This document shows, in pieces, positions 30,259 through 38,829 of a stretch of DNA of 64,000 nt. Each line of letters starts with the position of its first letter. Positions within the stretch are counted from its first letter, which is position 1. Source of the stretch: Gordonia hydrophobica NBRC 16057 (GTDB lineage: Bacteria; Actinomycetota; Actinomycetes; Mycobacteriales; Mycobacteriaceae); the NCBI RefSeq assembly GCF_001592365.1, contig NZ_BCWU01000006.1:186001-250000 (forward strand). The letters run 5' to 3'. The notes under the pieces were generated by a model. That model had not been told where the DNA came from. It did no database searches and was given only the letters and a program-made list of their open reading frames with translations. The position numbers were made by a program, and so were the translations under genes.

Positions 30259-30939
30259 ATGCCCGACACTCGCCCGGTGAGCGAACTCACCTCGGTTACC
30301 CAGGACTATTTGAAGGTCATTTGGACATCGCAGGAGTGGTCGGACACGAAGGTCACCACCAAGCTGCTGGCTGAGAAGCTCGGCGTCTCGCCGTCGACCG
30401 CGTCGGAGGGGATTCGCAAGCTGGCCGATCAGGGCCTCGTCGACCATGCCCCGTACGGTGCGGTCACCCTGACCGACACGGGTCGGGTCGCCGCAGTCGA
30501 CATGGTCCGACGCCACCGACTCCTGGAGACCTTCCTCGTCCGCGAACTCGGCTATCGATGGGATGAGGTGCACGACGAGGCCGAGATCCTCGAGCACGCC
30601 GTCTCCGAGCAGTTGCTGAGCCACATCGACGCGAAGCTCGGCCACCCGAAGCGCGATCCGCACGGCGATCCCATCCCGGGTGCGGACGGCATCGTCCCCG
30701 AGGCGGGTTCGCTGCAGCTCGCCGATCTCGACGTGGAGCAGTCGGGTGTCATCACCCGCATCTCGGACTCCGATCCGGAGATCCTGCGCTACTTCGAGGA
30801 GATCGGCATCAACCTCGACTGCCGCGTGACGGTCACCGAGAAACGTCCGTTCGCGGGCACCATCACCGTGTGCGTCGACGACTCGGAACCGATCCACCTC
30901 GGCGACATCGCGGCACGCGCTATCTTCTTGGATCAGTAG
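30259..30939 (+). CDS. DtxR/MntR-family metal-dependent regulator (SirR-like)
   Basis: A 226-residue repressor of the DtxR/MntR family, predicted to use Mn(II) or Fe(II) as corepressor. Domain 1 is a winged helix (LTSVTQDYLKVIWTSQEWSDTKVTTKLLAEKLGVSPSTASEGIRKLADQGLV), followed by the metal-binding dimerisation domain (VRRHRLLETFLVRELGYRWDEVHDEAEILEHAVSEQLL) and a C-terminal SH3-like domain. ATG 30259 (MPDTRPV) is chosen over 30247. It is divergent from ribF with two copies of a 41-bp repeat in the promoter space. Metal specificity is not certain; the syntenic mycobacterial gene is sirR/mntR-like. Confidence 0.92.
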   Translation: MPDTRPVSELTSVTQDYLKVIWTSQEWSDTKVTTKLLAEKLGVSPSTASEGIRKLADQGLVDHAPYGAVTLTDTGRVAAVDMVRRHRLLETFLVRELGYRWDEVHDEAEILEHAVSEQLLSHIDAKLGHPKRDPHGDPIPGADGIVPEAGSLQLADLDVEQSGVITRISDSDPEILRYFEEIGINLDCRVTVTEKRPFAGTITVCVDDSEPIHLGDIAARAIFLDQ

Positions 30940-30973
30940 ACGACCGTCGCGGGCGACGGTGTCGGCCGCTCGA

Positions 30974-31519
30974 TCAGGAGTGGCCCGACCAGCCCGGCCC
31001 CGGCGGAGGCTGGTTCGGCGGAGCTTGGTTCTGCGGAGGCTGGTTCGGCGGAGACTGCATCCCGAAGTGATTCGGCGGCACTGGGTTCATCGGCGGCACT
31101 GGGTTCATCAGCGGGACGCCCTGGCCGGAGGGCCCCTGGCGCTGTTTCACCCAGTGCACGGCCAGCCCGATCAACCCTCCCGGAATTGCGCCATACAGCA
31201 TCGCGAACGCTAACGCGTAGAGGAAAACGTCGCCCGCGGAGGGCCCCTCAACACCCAGGAAGATCACCAAGGCGATGAAGAAGACGACCGTCGCGCCGAC
31301 AGCCGCACCGATGAGCAGTCGGCGCCACACTGGATTTCGCTGACCGGCGACACCGACAGGAACGAAGTACGGCTGACTGCCAGGTTGCCCAGGCATCGGC
31401 GGCCACCCGGCTTGAGGAGGGGTCAAGCCTCCCGGCGGTTGAAGGTACGGGCCCGGTGGCACGTCACGCCCCAGTTGAGGATTCTGCGCCGGAGTGTCGA
31501 ATCGCGGATCGTCAGTCAC
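30974..31519 (-). CDS. Proline-rich small membrane protein
   Basis: A 181-residue protein of unknown function. The N-terminal and C-terminal parts are Pro/Gln/Gly-rich with repeats (PPMNPVPPN, NQPPQNQAPPNQPPP), enclosing two predicted membrane helices, RLLIGAAVGATVVFFIALVIFL and DVFLYALAFAMLYGAIPGGLI. Start GTG 31519. Low-complexity Pro tails flanking membrane helices are common in actinobacterial envelope proteins. It is convergent with the DtxR gene and divergent from the unknown gene at 31771, across a stretch with palindromes. The neighbouring 32656 gene encodes a protein of the same style. Confidence 0.7.
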   Translation of the reverse strand: MTDDPRFDTPAQNPQLGRDVPPGPYLQPPGGLTPPQAGWPPMPGQPGSQPYFVPVGVAGQRNPVWRRLLIGAAVGATVVFFIALVIFLGVEGPSAGDVFLYALAFAMLYGAIPGGLIGLAVHWVKQRQGPSGQGVPLMNPVPPMNPVPPNHFGMQSPPNQPPQNQAPPNQPPPGPGWSGHS

Positions 31520-31539
31520 GCCACGAATCCTCGCATATG

Positions 31540-31572
31540 CACACATTCGTGTGTGGAACGCGTATTGCGTTC
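31540..31572. promoter_or_regulatory. Two adjacent palindromes in a divergent intergenic region
   Basis: CACACA-TTCG-TGTGTG (31540-31555) is followed directly by GAACGC-GTATT-GCGTTC (31556-31572). A related CACAC-TTCT-GTGTG element lies at 31676-31689. All fall in the 251-bp region between the divergent genes at 31519 (minus) and 31771 (plus), making them candidate operators or, for the first, a UUCG-loop RNA hairpin. The rest of the region shows no gene. Confidence 0.4.
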
Positions 31573-31770
31573 GACTGACACCACGCGCGTCTCCCCACAC
31601 CCGCGACCAGCGCAACGGCGCTGGTCAGCCACCCCTCGAACAGCCTCCGGATACTGAACACATCGACAACGTGCTCACACTTCTGTGTGCAAACGCTAGT
31701 CTGACTGTGCCCGCCCGTGCGCAGCAGCTCGGACTCGACTAGGAACATCCCCCAAGTAACGAAGGCCAGA

Positions 31771-32627
31771 ATGCTACCCCCACCGTCCTCCGCCCTCACT
31801 CCCGTCCTCGACGCGGACGGCATCATGCGACTGCAGCGGACCGTTGGATATGCGGGGCCCCCGACACCACGGATTCCAGGACCGACACTGATGCCTGCAG
31901 GCCTGCCGACCGAACAGGGCCTGGTGTGGCTCTTTCCCCGACTGCTAGACCGGCCCCTGCACCCCGGCCACATTCGACAACATCTCCTGCAGTCCTGGAA
32001 CTGGGCCTTCGGTGCGGCGGTGCACCGAGCAGTCATCACTCACTGTTACCCGGGCGTCGATTCGGCCACGGCGATCCACGCGATCAGGGATCAACTGACA
32101 TCTCTGCTCTCATTGTCGGCGCCGGACAAGAACGTCGCGCAGATCGCCGCTCTGCTGGACCAGCACGTCGACGTCTTCGGCCCGTCGGACGACGCGCAGT
32201 TCCAGGCATGGCGTTGGGGCCGCCTGGCCGAGTACCAGCTCGGGCATGCACTCGGTCCGGAAACATGGGCCAACTCGACCACCGACCTCGTCCGCTATAC
32301 CAGCCGAGAGAACATGGACATGCTTGACTCGGCCGACCTGGCCAGCAGAGTCGACACGCTGTTGAACGTGTACTACCGGCGCGCGACGAGATCGTCGCGA
32401 TCTGGCGCGGACTGGACAGCCCGGAGCAAACCGCCGCCCGGGATGCGCGCCGAGCCCGCAATGCCGCGATCATGAACGGAGCGCGCAGCACATACGAAGC
32501 CGTCCAGAATCACCGCGACCGCAAGGCCGCACGGCGCGCAGCGAACGCCGTCGCGATGAACGAAGCAGCACTGGCCGACTACCGACGCGCCCGTGCATCG
32601 CGTCTCCGCGGCCGCTCGCTGTTCTGA
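31771..32627 (+). pseudogene. Unknown protein gene with an apparent frameshift near 32380
   Basis: The first reading frame starts at ATG 31771 (GAAGG just upstream) and would stop at 32475. After about 32380 its tail turns into arginine/proline-rich sequence, while another frame becomes protein-like: DEIVAIWRGLDSPEQTAARDA and, to the TGA at 32625-32627, helical Ala/Arg-rich sequence. That second frame has a stop at about 32325 and no start codon before the junction, so it cannot be a separate gene. A one-base deletion or two-base insertion near 32375-32390 explains both. The joined protein would be about 285 residues, with no family I recognise. A sequencing error is possible. Confidence 0.55.
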
Positions 32628-32655
32628 TTCTCCCGCCTACATCGATCGAGGACGC

Positions 32656-33156
32656 ATGTCATCACCGTTCAGCCCGCCCGACCGCCCTCCGCACGGGGTG
32701 CCTCGCGAGCCGCAGTACCCACCGGCACCGTTCCCCGGATACGTCCAAGCCGGCCGGCAGCCGTCGTACCCCGGCTACTCGAATCCTGCCGACCGACCAC
32801 GCCCGTCAACGCCGCTGCCGCTGCTCCTCGTATCCGCGGTCTTCGTCGTCACGGGGTTTGTGGTGCTCGTGTCCGTCATTGTGGCGGGCACCACCAATTC
32901 CTCCAACATGCCGAGTTCGGGTGGCGCCCTCTCGGTCGTCCTCGGCGTGATTGCGATGGCGATCGGCGGAGCGCTCGTCCTCTATCCGGGCAACACCGTC
33001 AAGATCATCGCGACGGTGTGGGCGGGGCTGTGGTGCCTGTCGATTGTCGGGGTGGTCGTCTCGGTCCCCGTCATCCTGGTCCTCTGGCGATCGAGGGCGA
33101 CAACCGATCACTTCGAGTTCTGCGACGCTCAGCGATCAGCGACCAAGCTCAGATAA
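32656..33156 (+). CDS. Proline-rich small membrane protein
   Basis: A 166-residue protein with an N-terminal Pro/Tyr-rich cytoplasmic tail (YPPAPFPGYV, PADRPRPSTP) and three predicted membrane helices: LLLVSAVFVVTGFVVLVSVI, ALSVVLGVIAMAIGGALVL and VWAGLWCLSIVGVVVSVPVI. No family recognised. ATG 32656 (MSSPFSPPD) is preferred over an earlier in-frame ATG that lies inside the preceding gene. It starts 28 bp after the frameshifted gene and may be co-transcribed with it. It resembles the protein at 30974 in layout. Confidence 0.7.
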   Translation: MSSPFSPPDRPPHGVPREPQYPPAPFPGYVQAGRQPSYPGYSNPADRPRPSTPLPLLLVSAVFVVTGFVVLVSVIVAGTTNSSNMPSSGGALSVVLGVIAMAIGGALVLYPGNTVKIIATVWAGLWCLSIVGVVVSVPVILVLWRSRATTDHFEFCDAQRSATKLR

Positions 33157-33199
33157 CCGTCCCGAGCCCGGTGGCGTGGTGTGACAGATCGACGCCGCT

Positions 33200-34099
33200 T
33201 CAGCGCAGCGTCGCCGGTCGTACGACCATCACCGAACTCGCCCGGCGGCCCTTCTCCTGGATGAGGGCGATGGCCTGCCCCGACGGGTCGACGACGGTGT
33301 AGATCCCCTTCATCCCGATCGGTGTCAGCCAGCGACCCTGGCTGATGGACTCGGCGTCGTCGTCGGAGATCTCGCGGTGCGGGAAGCAGAGTTTGGCGGC
33401 GTCGTCGATGCCGAGGCTCAAACCGGGCGCTGCGGTCACGTCGTCCATGGTGCGCGAGTGCTCCAGAGTGAACGGCCCGACCGCGGTCCGCCGCAGCACG
33501 GTGAGGTGACCACCGACACCGAGTGCGGCGCCGAGGTCTCGTGCCAGCGATCGGATGTAGGTGCCTGACGAGCAGTCCACTGCGACGTCCAGATCGACGA
33601 AGCCGCCGTCCCGGCGGGTCGCCAGGATGTCGAACCGATGCACGGTGACCGGGCGGGACTCCAACTCGAACTCCGCGCCCGTGCGCACCAGCGCGTGCGC
33701 GCGCCTGCCGTCGACCTTGATGGCGCTGACCTTCGCAGGCACCTGCTGGATGTCACCGGTGAGGCCGGCGACGACGGCCGCGATCTGATCGTCGGACACA
33801 CCCGAGGCGTCGACCGTCTCGAGGACCTCGCCCTCGGCGTCGTCGGTGGTGGTCCCCTGGCCGAGCCGGATGGTCGCGGTGTACGACTTCGTGGTCAGCG
33901 ACAGCAGACCCAGCAGTTTGGTGGCCCGTTCGACGCCGATGACGAGCACGCCCGTGGCCATCGGGTCGAGGGTGCCCGCGTGGCCCACGCGGCGGGTATT
34001 GAAGGCCTTTCGGCATTTCGAGACGACGTCGTGGCTGGTGACTCCGGCGTCCTTGTCGACGACGAGGAGCCCGGCGTTCTCGATGGAGGTGTCTGCCAT
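33200..34099 (-). CDS. truB: tRNA pseudouridine(55) synthase
   Basis: Makes pseudouridine 55 in the T-loop of tRNAs. The 299-residue protein has the catalytic Asp in RRVGHAGTLDPMATG, the N-terminal GLLVVDKDAGVTSHDVV and the RNA-binding VDCSSGTYIRSLARDLG segment. ATG 34099 leaves a 1-bp gap from the stop of pptT upstream, so it is probably translated from the same mRNA. The pptT-truB order is the same as in mycobacteria. Confidence 0.97.
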   Translation of the reverse strand: MADTSIENAGLLVVDKDAGVTSHDVVSKCRKAFNTRRVGHAGTLDPMATGVLVIGVERATKLLGLLSLTTKSYTATIRLGQGTTTDDAEGEVLETVDASGVSDDQIAAVVAGLTGDIQQVPAKVSAIKVDGRRAHALVRTGAEFELESRPVTVHRFDILATRRDGGFVDLDVAVDCSSGTYIRSLARDLGAALGVGGHLTVLRRTAVGPFTLEHSRTMDDVTAAPGLSLGIDDAAKLCFPHREISDDDAESISQGRWLTPIGMKGIYTVVDPSGQAIALIQEKGRRASSVMVVRPATLR

Positions 34100-34100
34100 G

Positions 34101-34775
34101 TCAGGTGAGTGCAATCGTGGTCAGGATCAGGCCGCGGGAGATCTGCCAGCGGCCGGGCAGCGTCAACAGCGGTGCTCCGCCGTCGATCGCCGCGCCGTCG
34201 ATCAGGATGGTCGAACTGAACGTACCGGCAGGCTCGCCCGCCGTCCCAATCGTGTCGTCACGCTCGAACGTGATGTGCGCGTCCTCGAAGCCGAGCCATC
34301 GCTGCGTCACCGGGAACCACGCCTTGTAGGTGGCCTCCTTGGCGCAGAACAGGAGCCGATCCCAGTGCAGGTCGTCGCCGCGGGTGGCGAGCACCTCGCG
34401 TTCGGCCTCGATGCTGGTGTGGTCGAGCACGCCGTCGGGCAGTGCCTCATGCGGTTCCGCGTCGATGCCGACCGATCGCACCTGCATGGAGTACGCCGTC
34501 ACGGCCGCGCGGTAACCGTCGCAGTGGGTCATGCTGCCGACCACCTGTCGCGGCCACAGCGGCATCCCGCGCTCGCCGCGAAGGATCGGGACCGGGTCGA
34601 TGCCCAACTGCCCCAGCGCCTGGCGTGCACAGTGCCGGGCGGTGGTGAACTCCCGCCTGCGTTTGGCGACGGCGTTGACGATCAGCGATTCCTCGGCGGG
34701 CATCACGGTGAGCCCATCGGGGTCGCCGAACGCTTCCGCACTCCCCACGCCCGCAGGCATCAGGTCTTCGATCAC
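34101..34775 (-). CDS. pptT: 4'-phosphopantetheinyl transferase (PptT-like)
   Basis: Transfers the phosphopantetheine arm of CoA to carrier proteins of polyketide, fatty-acid and peptide synthases, including those needed for mycolic-type lipids and siderophores. The 224-residue Sfp-type protein contains VRSVGIDAEPHEAL (magnesium-binding Asp and following Glu) and LLFCAKEATYKAWF, the two family signatures. The GTG start at 34775 overlaps the stop of the upstream metallophosphoesterase (GTGA). The three genes form one tight cluster ending with truB. Confidence 0.93.
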   Translation of the reverse strand: MIEDLMPAGVGSAEAFGDPDGLTVMPAEESLIVNAVAKRRREFTTARHCARQALGQLGIDPVPILRGERGMPLWPRQVVGSMTHCDGYRAAVTAYSMQVRSVGIDAEPHEALPDGVLDHTSIEAEREVLATRGDDLHWDRLLFCAKEATYKAWFPVTQRWLGFEDAHITFERDDTIGTAGEPAGTFSSTILIDGAAIDGGAPLLTLPGRWQISRGLILTTIALT

Positions 34776-35749
34776 TGGATGGGATCCTTCCGGTTCGACT
34801 CGGCACGACGCGCACGGGTGCGCTCCACTTGGGCACGGAACTCCGCCGCGCGTTCTTTGTAGTCCTCGGGGAGGTCGAAGCGCGCGCCGAACTCGTGCAG
34901 GTCCTCGGGTCGCAGGCCGTCGTCGGGCGCGATCTTCCGCAGCAACGGCTGCGGGAGCCCGCGACGGTTCCACTCGCGCGGGTAGCCGACCGAGACCTCT
35001 TCGAACCGGACGTCGTCGTACCAGGTGGTGCGTGGGATGTGGAGGTGCCCGTACACGCAGCACATCGCGTTGAAGCGGGTGTGCCAGTCGTCGGTCAGCA
35101 CCGAACCGCACCACAGCGCGAACTCCGGATAGAACAGCGCATCGGTCGGCTCGCGGCGCAGCGGCCAATGGTTGATGAGGACGGTCTTCTCCGCGGGGTC
35201 CAGCGCCTCGAGCCGCTCGCGGGTGGCCTCGATCCGTGCGCGACTCCACGCGTCGCGGGTGCCGAAGGGCTCGGGTGAGAGGAGGAACTCGTCTGTCGCG
35301 ACGACGTTCGCCTCGCGCGCCACCGCGAGCGCCTGCAGGGCCGTCGCGGTCCCCTCGGGGCGGAAGGTGTAGTCGTACAGCAGGAACATCGGAACCACGC
35401 GGACCGGCTCGGTGCCGTCGCCGGGATCGAACTGCGGGTACTGGTCTTCAGGCGTGAGGACGCCGATGTCCCGGCAGGCCTGCACCAGGTAGTCGTAGCG
35501 AGCGACGCCGAAGACCTGCAGCGGATCCTTCGCCGTCGTGTAGAGCTCGTGATTACCGGGCACCCAGATCACCGTGTGGAAGCGGTTCTTGAGCCGGCGC
35601 AGCGTGTCGATGATGTCGTCGGTGCGCTCGGCGACGTCGCCCGCCACGATCAACCAGTCCGCCGAATCCGTCGCCTTGACCTGGTCCAGGATCGGCGCGT
35701 TGCCGCGATGTGAGACGTGGAGATCACTGATCGCCCAGAGCGTAGCCAT
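34772..35749 (-). CDS. Metallophosphoesterase
   Basis: A 325-residue calcineurin-like phosphoesterase. All binuclear-metal motifs are visible: ISDLHVSHRGN, VAGDVAERTDD, WVPGNHELY, LINHWPL and YGHLHI. Start ATG 35749; the longer reading upstream crosses the promoter region and overlaps the php leader. It overlaps pptT by 4 bp. In mycobacteria a phosphoesterase gene lies next to pptT and has been proposed to oppose its action on carrier proteins; that is background, not shown here. Confidence 0.9.
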   Translation of the reverse strand: MATLWAISDLHVSHRGNAPILDQVKATDSADWLIVAGDVAERTDDIIDTLRRLKNRFHTVIWVPGNHELYTTAKDPLQVFGVARYDYLVQACRDIGVLTPEDQYPQFDPGDGTEPVRVVPMFLLYDYTFRPEGTATALQALAVAREANVVATDEFLLSPEPFGTRDAWSRARIEATRERLEALDPAEKTVLINHWPLRREPTDALFYPEFALWCGSVLTDDWHTRFNAMCCVYGHLHIPRTTWYDDVRFEEVSVGYPREWNRRGLPQPLLRKIAPDDGLRPEDLHEFGARFDLPEDYKERAAEFRAQVERTRARRAESNRKDPIQ

Positions 35750-35911
35750 GCCGACCATGGTGCCACGCACCCGAATGTCGACCGCGACGTCCCGGTCCGG
35801 TGAACGTTGTCGTGCCAAACCGCCCACGGATCCCGACTGAACGCGCATGATCGACACCGTGACGCCGCTCACCAGTGCGTCCATTCCGGTTCCCGCAACG
35901 AAGGAGCATCG

Positions 35912-36892
35912 ATGACTTTCGTAGAGACAGTCAGAGGTCAGGTCGACGTGAACGATCTGGGCCAAGTGCTGATGCACGAGCATGTGTTCACCATCGGCAC
36001 CGAGATCCGCGCCAATTTCCCGGACTATCCGGACCACTGGGACGAGGACGCGCGGGTCGCCGACGCCGTCAGCAAACTCGCCGACGTCGCCTCACGCGGT
36101 GTCCGCACCATCGTCGACCCGACGGTGATCGGCCTCGGCAGGTATCTGCCGCGGATCCAACGGATCAACGAGCAGGTCGACCTCAACATCGTGTGCGCCA
36201 CCGGCATCTACACCTACCACGACGAGCCGGTCCAGTTTCATTTCACCGGCCCCGGCAAGGTCTTCGACTTCGGCGTCGATCCGATGACCGAGTTGTTCGT
36301 CGGCGACGTCCGCAACGGCATCGCCGACACGGGGGTGAAGGCGGGGCTGCTCAAGTGCGCCATCGACGAAGCCGGTCTCACGCCCGGTGTGGAGCGGGTG
36401 ATGCGTGCGGTGGCGCAGGCACACGTCGAGACCGGCACGCCGATCACCGTCCACACGCACGTCGGCAACGAGACCGGCCTCGTGGCCGCCGGGATCTTCG
36501 CCGACGAGGGGTGCGACATGAGCAAGGTGGTCCTCGGGCACAGCGGCGACACCACCGACCTCGACTACCTCAAGAAGCTCGCCGACACCGGCGCCGTGCT
36601 CGGCATGGACCGCTTCGGCATCGATGCGTTCTCACCGTTCGAGGAGCGGGTCCGCATGGTCGCCGAGATGGTCCACGGCGGCTACGTGGGCCAGCTGGTG
36701 CTGTCGCACGACGCGTCGTGCTACTCCGACTTCTACCCCGAGGCGGCACGCGCGGCGGCGCTCCCGAACTGGCATTACACGCACATCCACGACGACGTGC
36801 TGCCTGCACTCCGTGAACGCGGCGTGACCGATGAGCAGATCACCGCGATGCTCGTCGACAACCCCCGCACCTACTTCGAGCGGGCCGCGTGA
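35912..36892 (+). CDS. Phosphotriesterase-like lactonase/amidohydrolase
   Basis: A 326-residue amidohydrolase-fold protein of the phosphotriesterase (PTE) family. Metal ligands visible are HEHV near residue 22, the bridging Lys in GLLKCAID, VHTHVGNE and LGHSGDTTD, with a final Asp in LSHDASC. Family members are lactonases and, in a few cases, phosphotriesterases. GAAGGAG precedes ATG 35912. The next gene overlaps it by one base (TGATG), an acyl-CoA synthetase, which suggests that the hydroxy acid formed by ring opening is then activated. Substrate is inferred only. Confidence 0.88.
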   Translation: MTFVETVRGQVDVNDLGQVLMHEHVFTIGTEIRANFPDYPDHWDEDARVADAVSKLADVASRGVRTIVDPTVIGLGRYLPRIQRINEQVDLNIVCATGIYTYHDEPVQFHFTGPGKVFDFGVDPMTELFVGDVRNGIADTGVKAGLLKCAIDEAGLTPGVERVMRAVAQAHVETGTPITVHTHVGNETGLVAAGIFADEGCDMSKVVLGHSGDTTDLDYLKKLADTGAVLGMDRFGIDAFSPFEERVRMVAEMVHGGYVGQLVLSHDASCYSDFYPEAARAAALPNWHYTHIHDDVLPALRERGVTDEQITAMLVDNPRTYFERAA

Positions 36893-38427
36893 TGCCGGCG
36901 GTCGTGCCGGTCGGGCGGGAGTCGAACCCGTTCCCGCAGAACGGCGTCACCGTCGACGCCGCAGGCGCCCCGCATTTCGACGACCTGCCGTCGTCCCTGA
37001 TCGCGATGCTCGCCGCCCATGCCACGCGAACGCCCGACGCGGAGGCACTCGTCGAGCTCGGCGGCGACCGCCTGACCTACCAGCACCTCTGGAATCGCGC
37101 GGCGCGAGTCGCGGGCGGACTCCGCGCAGGCGGACTCCGTCGCGGCGATCGGGTCGCGCTCCGCTACCCGGCGGGCGTGGACTGGGTGGTCGCGTTCTGG
37201 GGCATCCTGTTCGCCGGCGGAGTGGTGGTCGCCGTCAACACCCGGTCCACCCGGCCCGAGGTCGAGTTCCTCCTCGAGGACTCGGGAGCGACGGTCGATC
37301 TCGCGCCGGACGTCGCACTCCCCGACGGCGACGCCTACGTCGACGAGTCAGCGACTCTCCACGACGTCGCGGCGCTCTTCTACACCTCGGGAACCACCGG
37401 TCGTCCCAAAGGCGTCCCGACCACCCATGAGGCCTTCCTCACCAACACCGCCAACGTCGCACGGTGCTTCGCCATCCCCGACGACATCGGCGCCGCGATG
37501 CGGACGCTGATCTGCGTGCCGCTGTTCCACGTCACCGGGTGCAACTCGCAACTGCTCGTCGCCGCCTTTTACGGCGGCACGGCCGTCATCATGCCGACAC
37601 TCGACGTGGATGCGCTCATCACCGCCATCGCCGACGAGCAGATCACGTTCATGGTCACCGTACCCGCCATCTACGCGCTGATGCTCCGTCGACCGGCGCT
37701 CGCCGCCCTCGACACCGCGCGCATCGGGTGGGTGGCCTACGGCGGCGCCCCGATCGCCCCGACGCTCGTCCAGGCACTGAAGACGGCGTTCCCCGCCGCT
37801 CGAGTGGCGAACGGGTACGGGATGACCGAGTCGGCGTCGCTCATGACCGTGCTGCCGCACGAGGACGCCGTGGATCACGCGGACTCCGTCGGCTACGCGG
37901 TGCCGTCGGTCGAGCTCGGCGTTCTCCCCTTCGACGACGCCGACGACCGCTTCGGCGAGCTGGTGGTGCGCGGGTCCAACATCACCTCCGGGTACTGGCA
38001 ACGACCCGACGCGACCGCCGCCACGATCATCGACGGGTGGCTGCACACCGGTGACGTGGTGCGGGTCGACGACGCCGGCCGCATCCACATCGTCGACCGC
38101 ACCAAGGACATCATCAACCGCGGCGGCGAGAACGTCTCGAGCATCGAGGTCGAGGCCGCTCTCATGGCGGTGCCCGGCGTTCTCGAGGCCGCGGTGATCG
38201 CAGTGCCGGACGACGTCCTGGGCGAGAAGGTCGGTGCCGTGGTCTACAGCGGCGGTGACCCGATCGACGTGGATCAGATCATCGGCGCGGTCGCCGCTCA
38301 GATCGCCGATTTCAAGGTGCCGCAATACGTCTCGGTCATCGACGAGCCGCTCCCGCGCAATCCGGGCGGCAAGATCGTCAAAGGAAGAATCCGTGACTCG
38401 GTGAGCTGGGGTGCGCCTATCCGATGA
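36892..38427 (+). CDS. Acyl-CoA synthetase (class I adenylate-forming)
   Basis: A 511-residue adenylating enzyme. Motifs seen are FYTSGTTGRPKGVPTTHE (P-loop), NGYGMTESASL, WLHTGDVVRVDDAGRIHIVDRTKDIINRGGENVSSIEVE and the C-terminal catalytic Lys in NPGGKIVKGRI. ATG 36892 shares a base with the php stop, so the pair is translationally coupled. It converges with the DoxX gene, overlapping it by 11 bp. Substrate is unknown; a hydroxy acid from the adjacent lactonase is a natural guess. Confidence 0.92.
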   Translation: MPAVVPVGRESNPFPQNGVTVDAAGAPHFDDLPSSLIAMLAAHATRTPDAEALVELGGDRLTYQHLWNRAARVAGGLRAGGLRRGDRVALRYPAGVDWVVAFWGILFAGGVVVAVNTRSTRPEVEFLLEDSGATVDLAPDVALPDGDAYVDESATLHDVAALFYTSGTTGRPKGVPTTHEAFLTNTANVARCFAIPDDIGAAMRTLICVPLFHVTGCNSQLLVAAFYGGTAVIMPTLDVDALITAIADEQITFMVTVPAIYALMLRRPALAALDTARIGWVAYGGAPIAPTLVQALKTAFPAARVANGYGMTESASLMTVLPHEDAVDHADSVGYAVPSVELGVLPFDDADDRFGELVVRGSNITSGYWQRPDATAATIIDGWLHTGDVVRVDDAGRIHIVDRTKDIINRGGENVSSIEVEAALMAVPGVLEAAVIAVPDDVLGEKVGAVVYSGGDPIDVDQIIGAVAAQIADFKVPQYVSVIDEPLPRNPGGKIVKGRIRDSVSWGAPIR

Positions 38428-38782
38428 CGTACGAGGAGACCAGAACGGCGAGCGAGATCGCGAGCATGCCGAGGCAGTTGACCCAGAACGTGGACCCGAG
38501 GCTCCGCGCTCGAAGGTGAGCGACGGTCGCCGCGACGAAGTAGGCGATCACGCCTGCCGTCGCGGCGACGCCGACACCGGGCTGCCACAGTCCGACGATC
38601 AGCCCGGCAACGGCGACCACCTTGATGTACGCGAGCGCCCAGCCCCAGTCATCGACGGGAAATCGAACGCCGTCCATGCAGTCGCGGACGAGTTGGACGG
38701 GGATCGCGGAGATCACGGCGTCGCCCACCAGGACGACGATGAGCACCGCGGTGGGCCACACTGGTGAGGGGATGTCGAACAT
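38417..38782 (-). CDS. DoxX-like small membrane protein
   Basis: A 121-residue protein with four predicted membrane helices, among them VWPTAVLIVVLVGDAVISAI and LAYIKVVAVAGLIVGLW, matching the DoxX/DoxD-like family in size and pattern. Such proteins are widespread and mostly uncharacterised; some are linked to membrane redox complexes. Start ATG 38782. It ends inside the convergent acyl-CoA synthetase gene and lies just downstream of a TetR regulator on the same strand, 47 bp away, which may control it. Confidence 0.78.
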   Translation of the reverse strand: MFDIPSPVWPTAVLIVVLVGDAVISAIPVQLVRDCMDGVRFPVDDWGWALAYIKVVAVAGLIVGLWQPGVGVAATAGVIAYFVAATVAHLRARSLGSTFWVNCLGMLAISLAVLVSSYVIG

Positions 38783-38829
38783 GGCTGGGTCCTTGTCTTT
38801 TGGGGGCACAGTGCTCGGCAGCAAAGCGG

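Noticed and set aside
31556-31572. LexA (SOS) box between the islet's divergent genes.
   Set aside because: The arms GAACGC/GCGTTC are separated by 5 bp, so the GAAC/GTTC cores are 9 bp apart, not the 4 bp of the actinobacterial LexA site.
30974-33156. Possible prophage or mobile element in the islet.
   Set aside because: No integrase, transposase, terminal repeat or tRNA target is present; only small unknown genes are seen.
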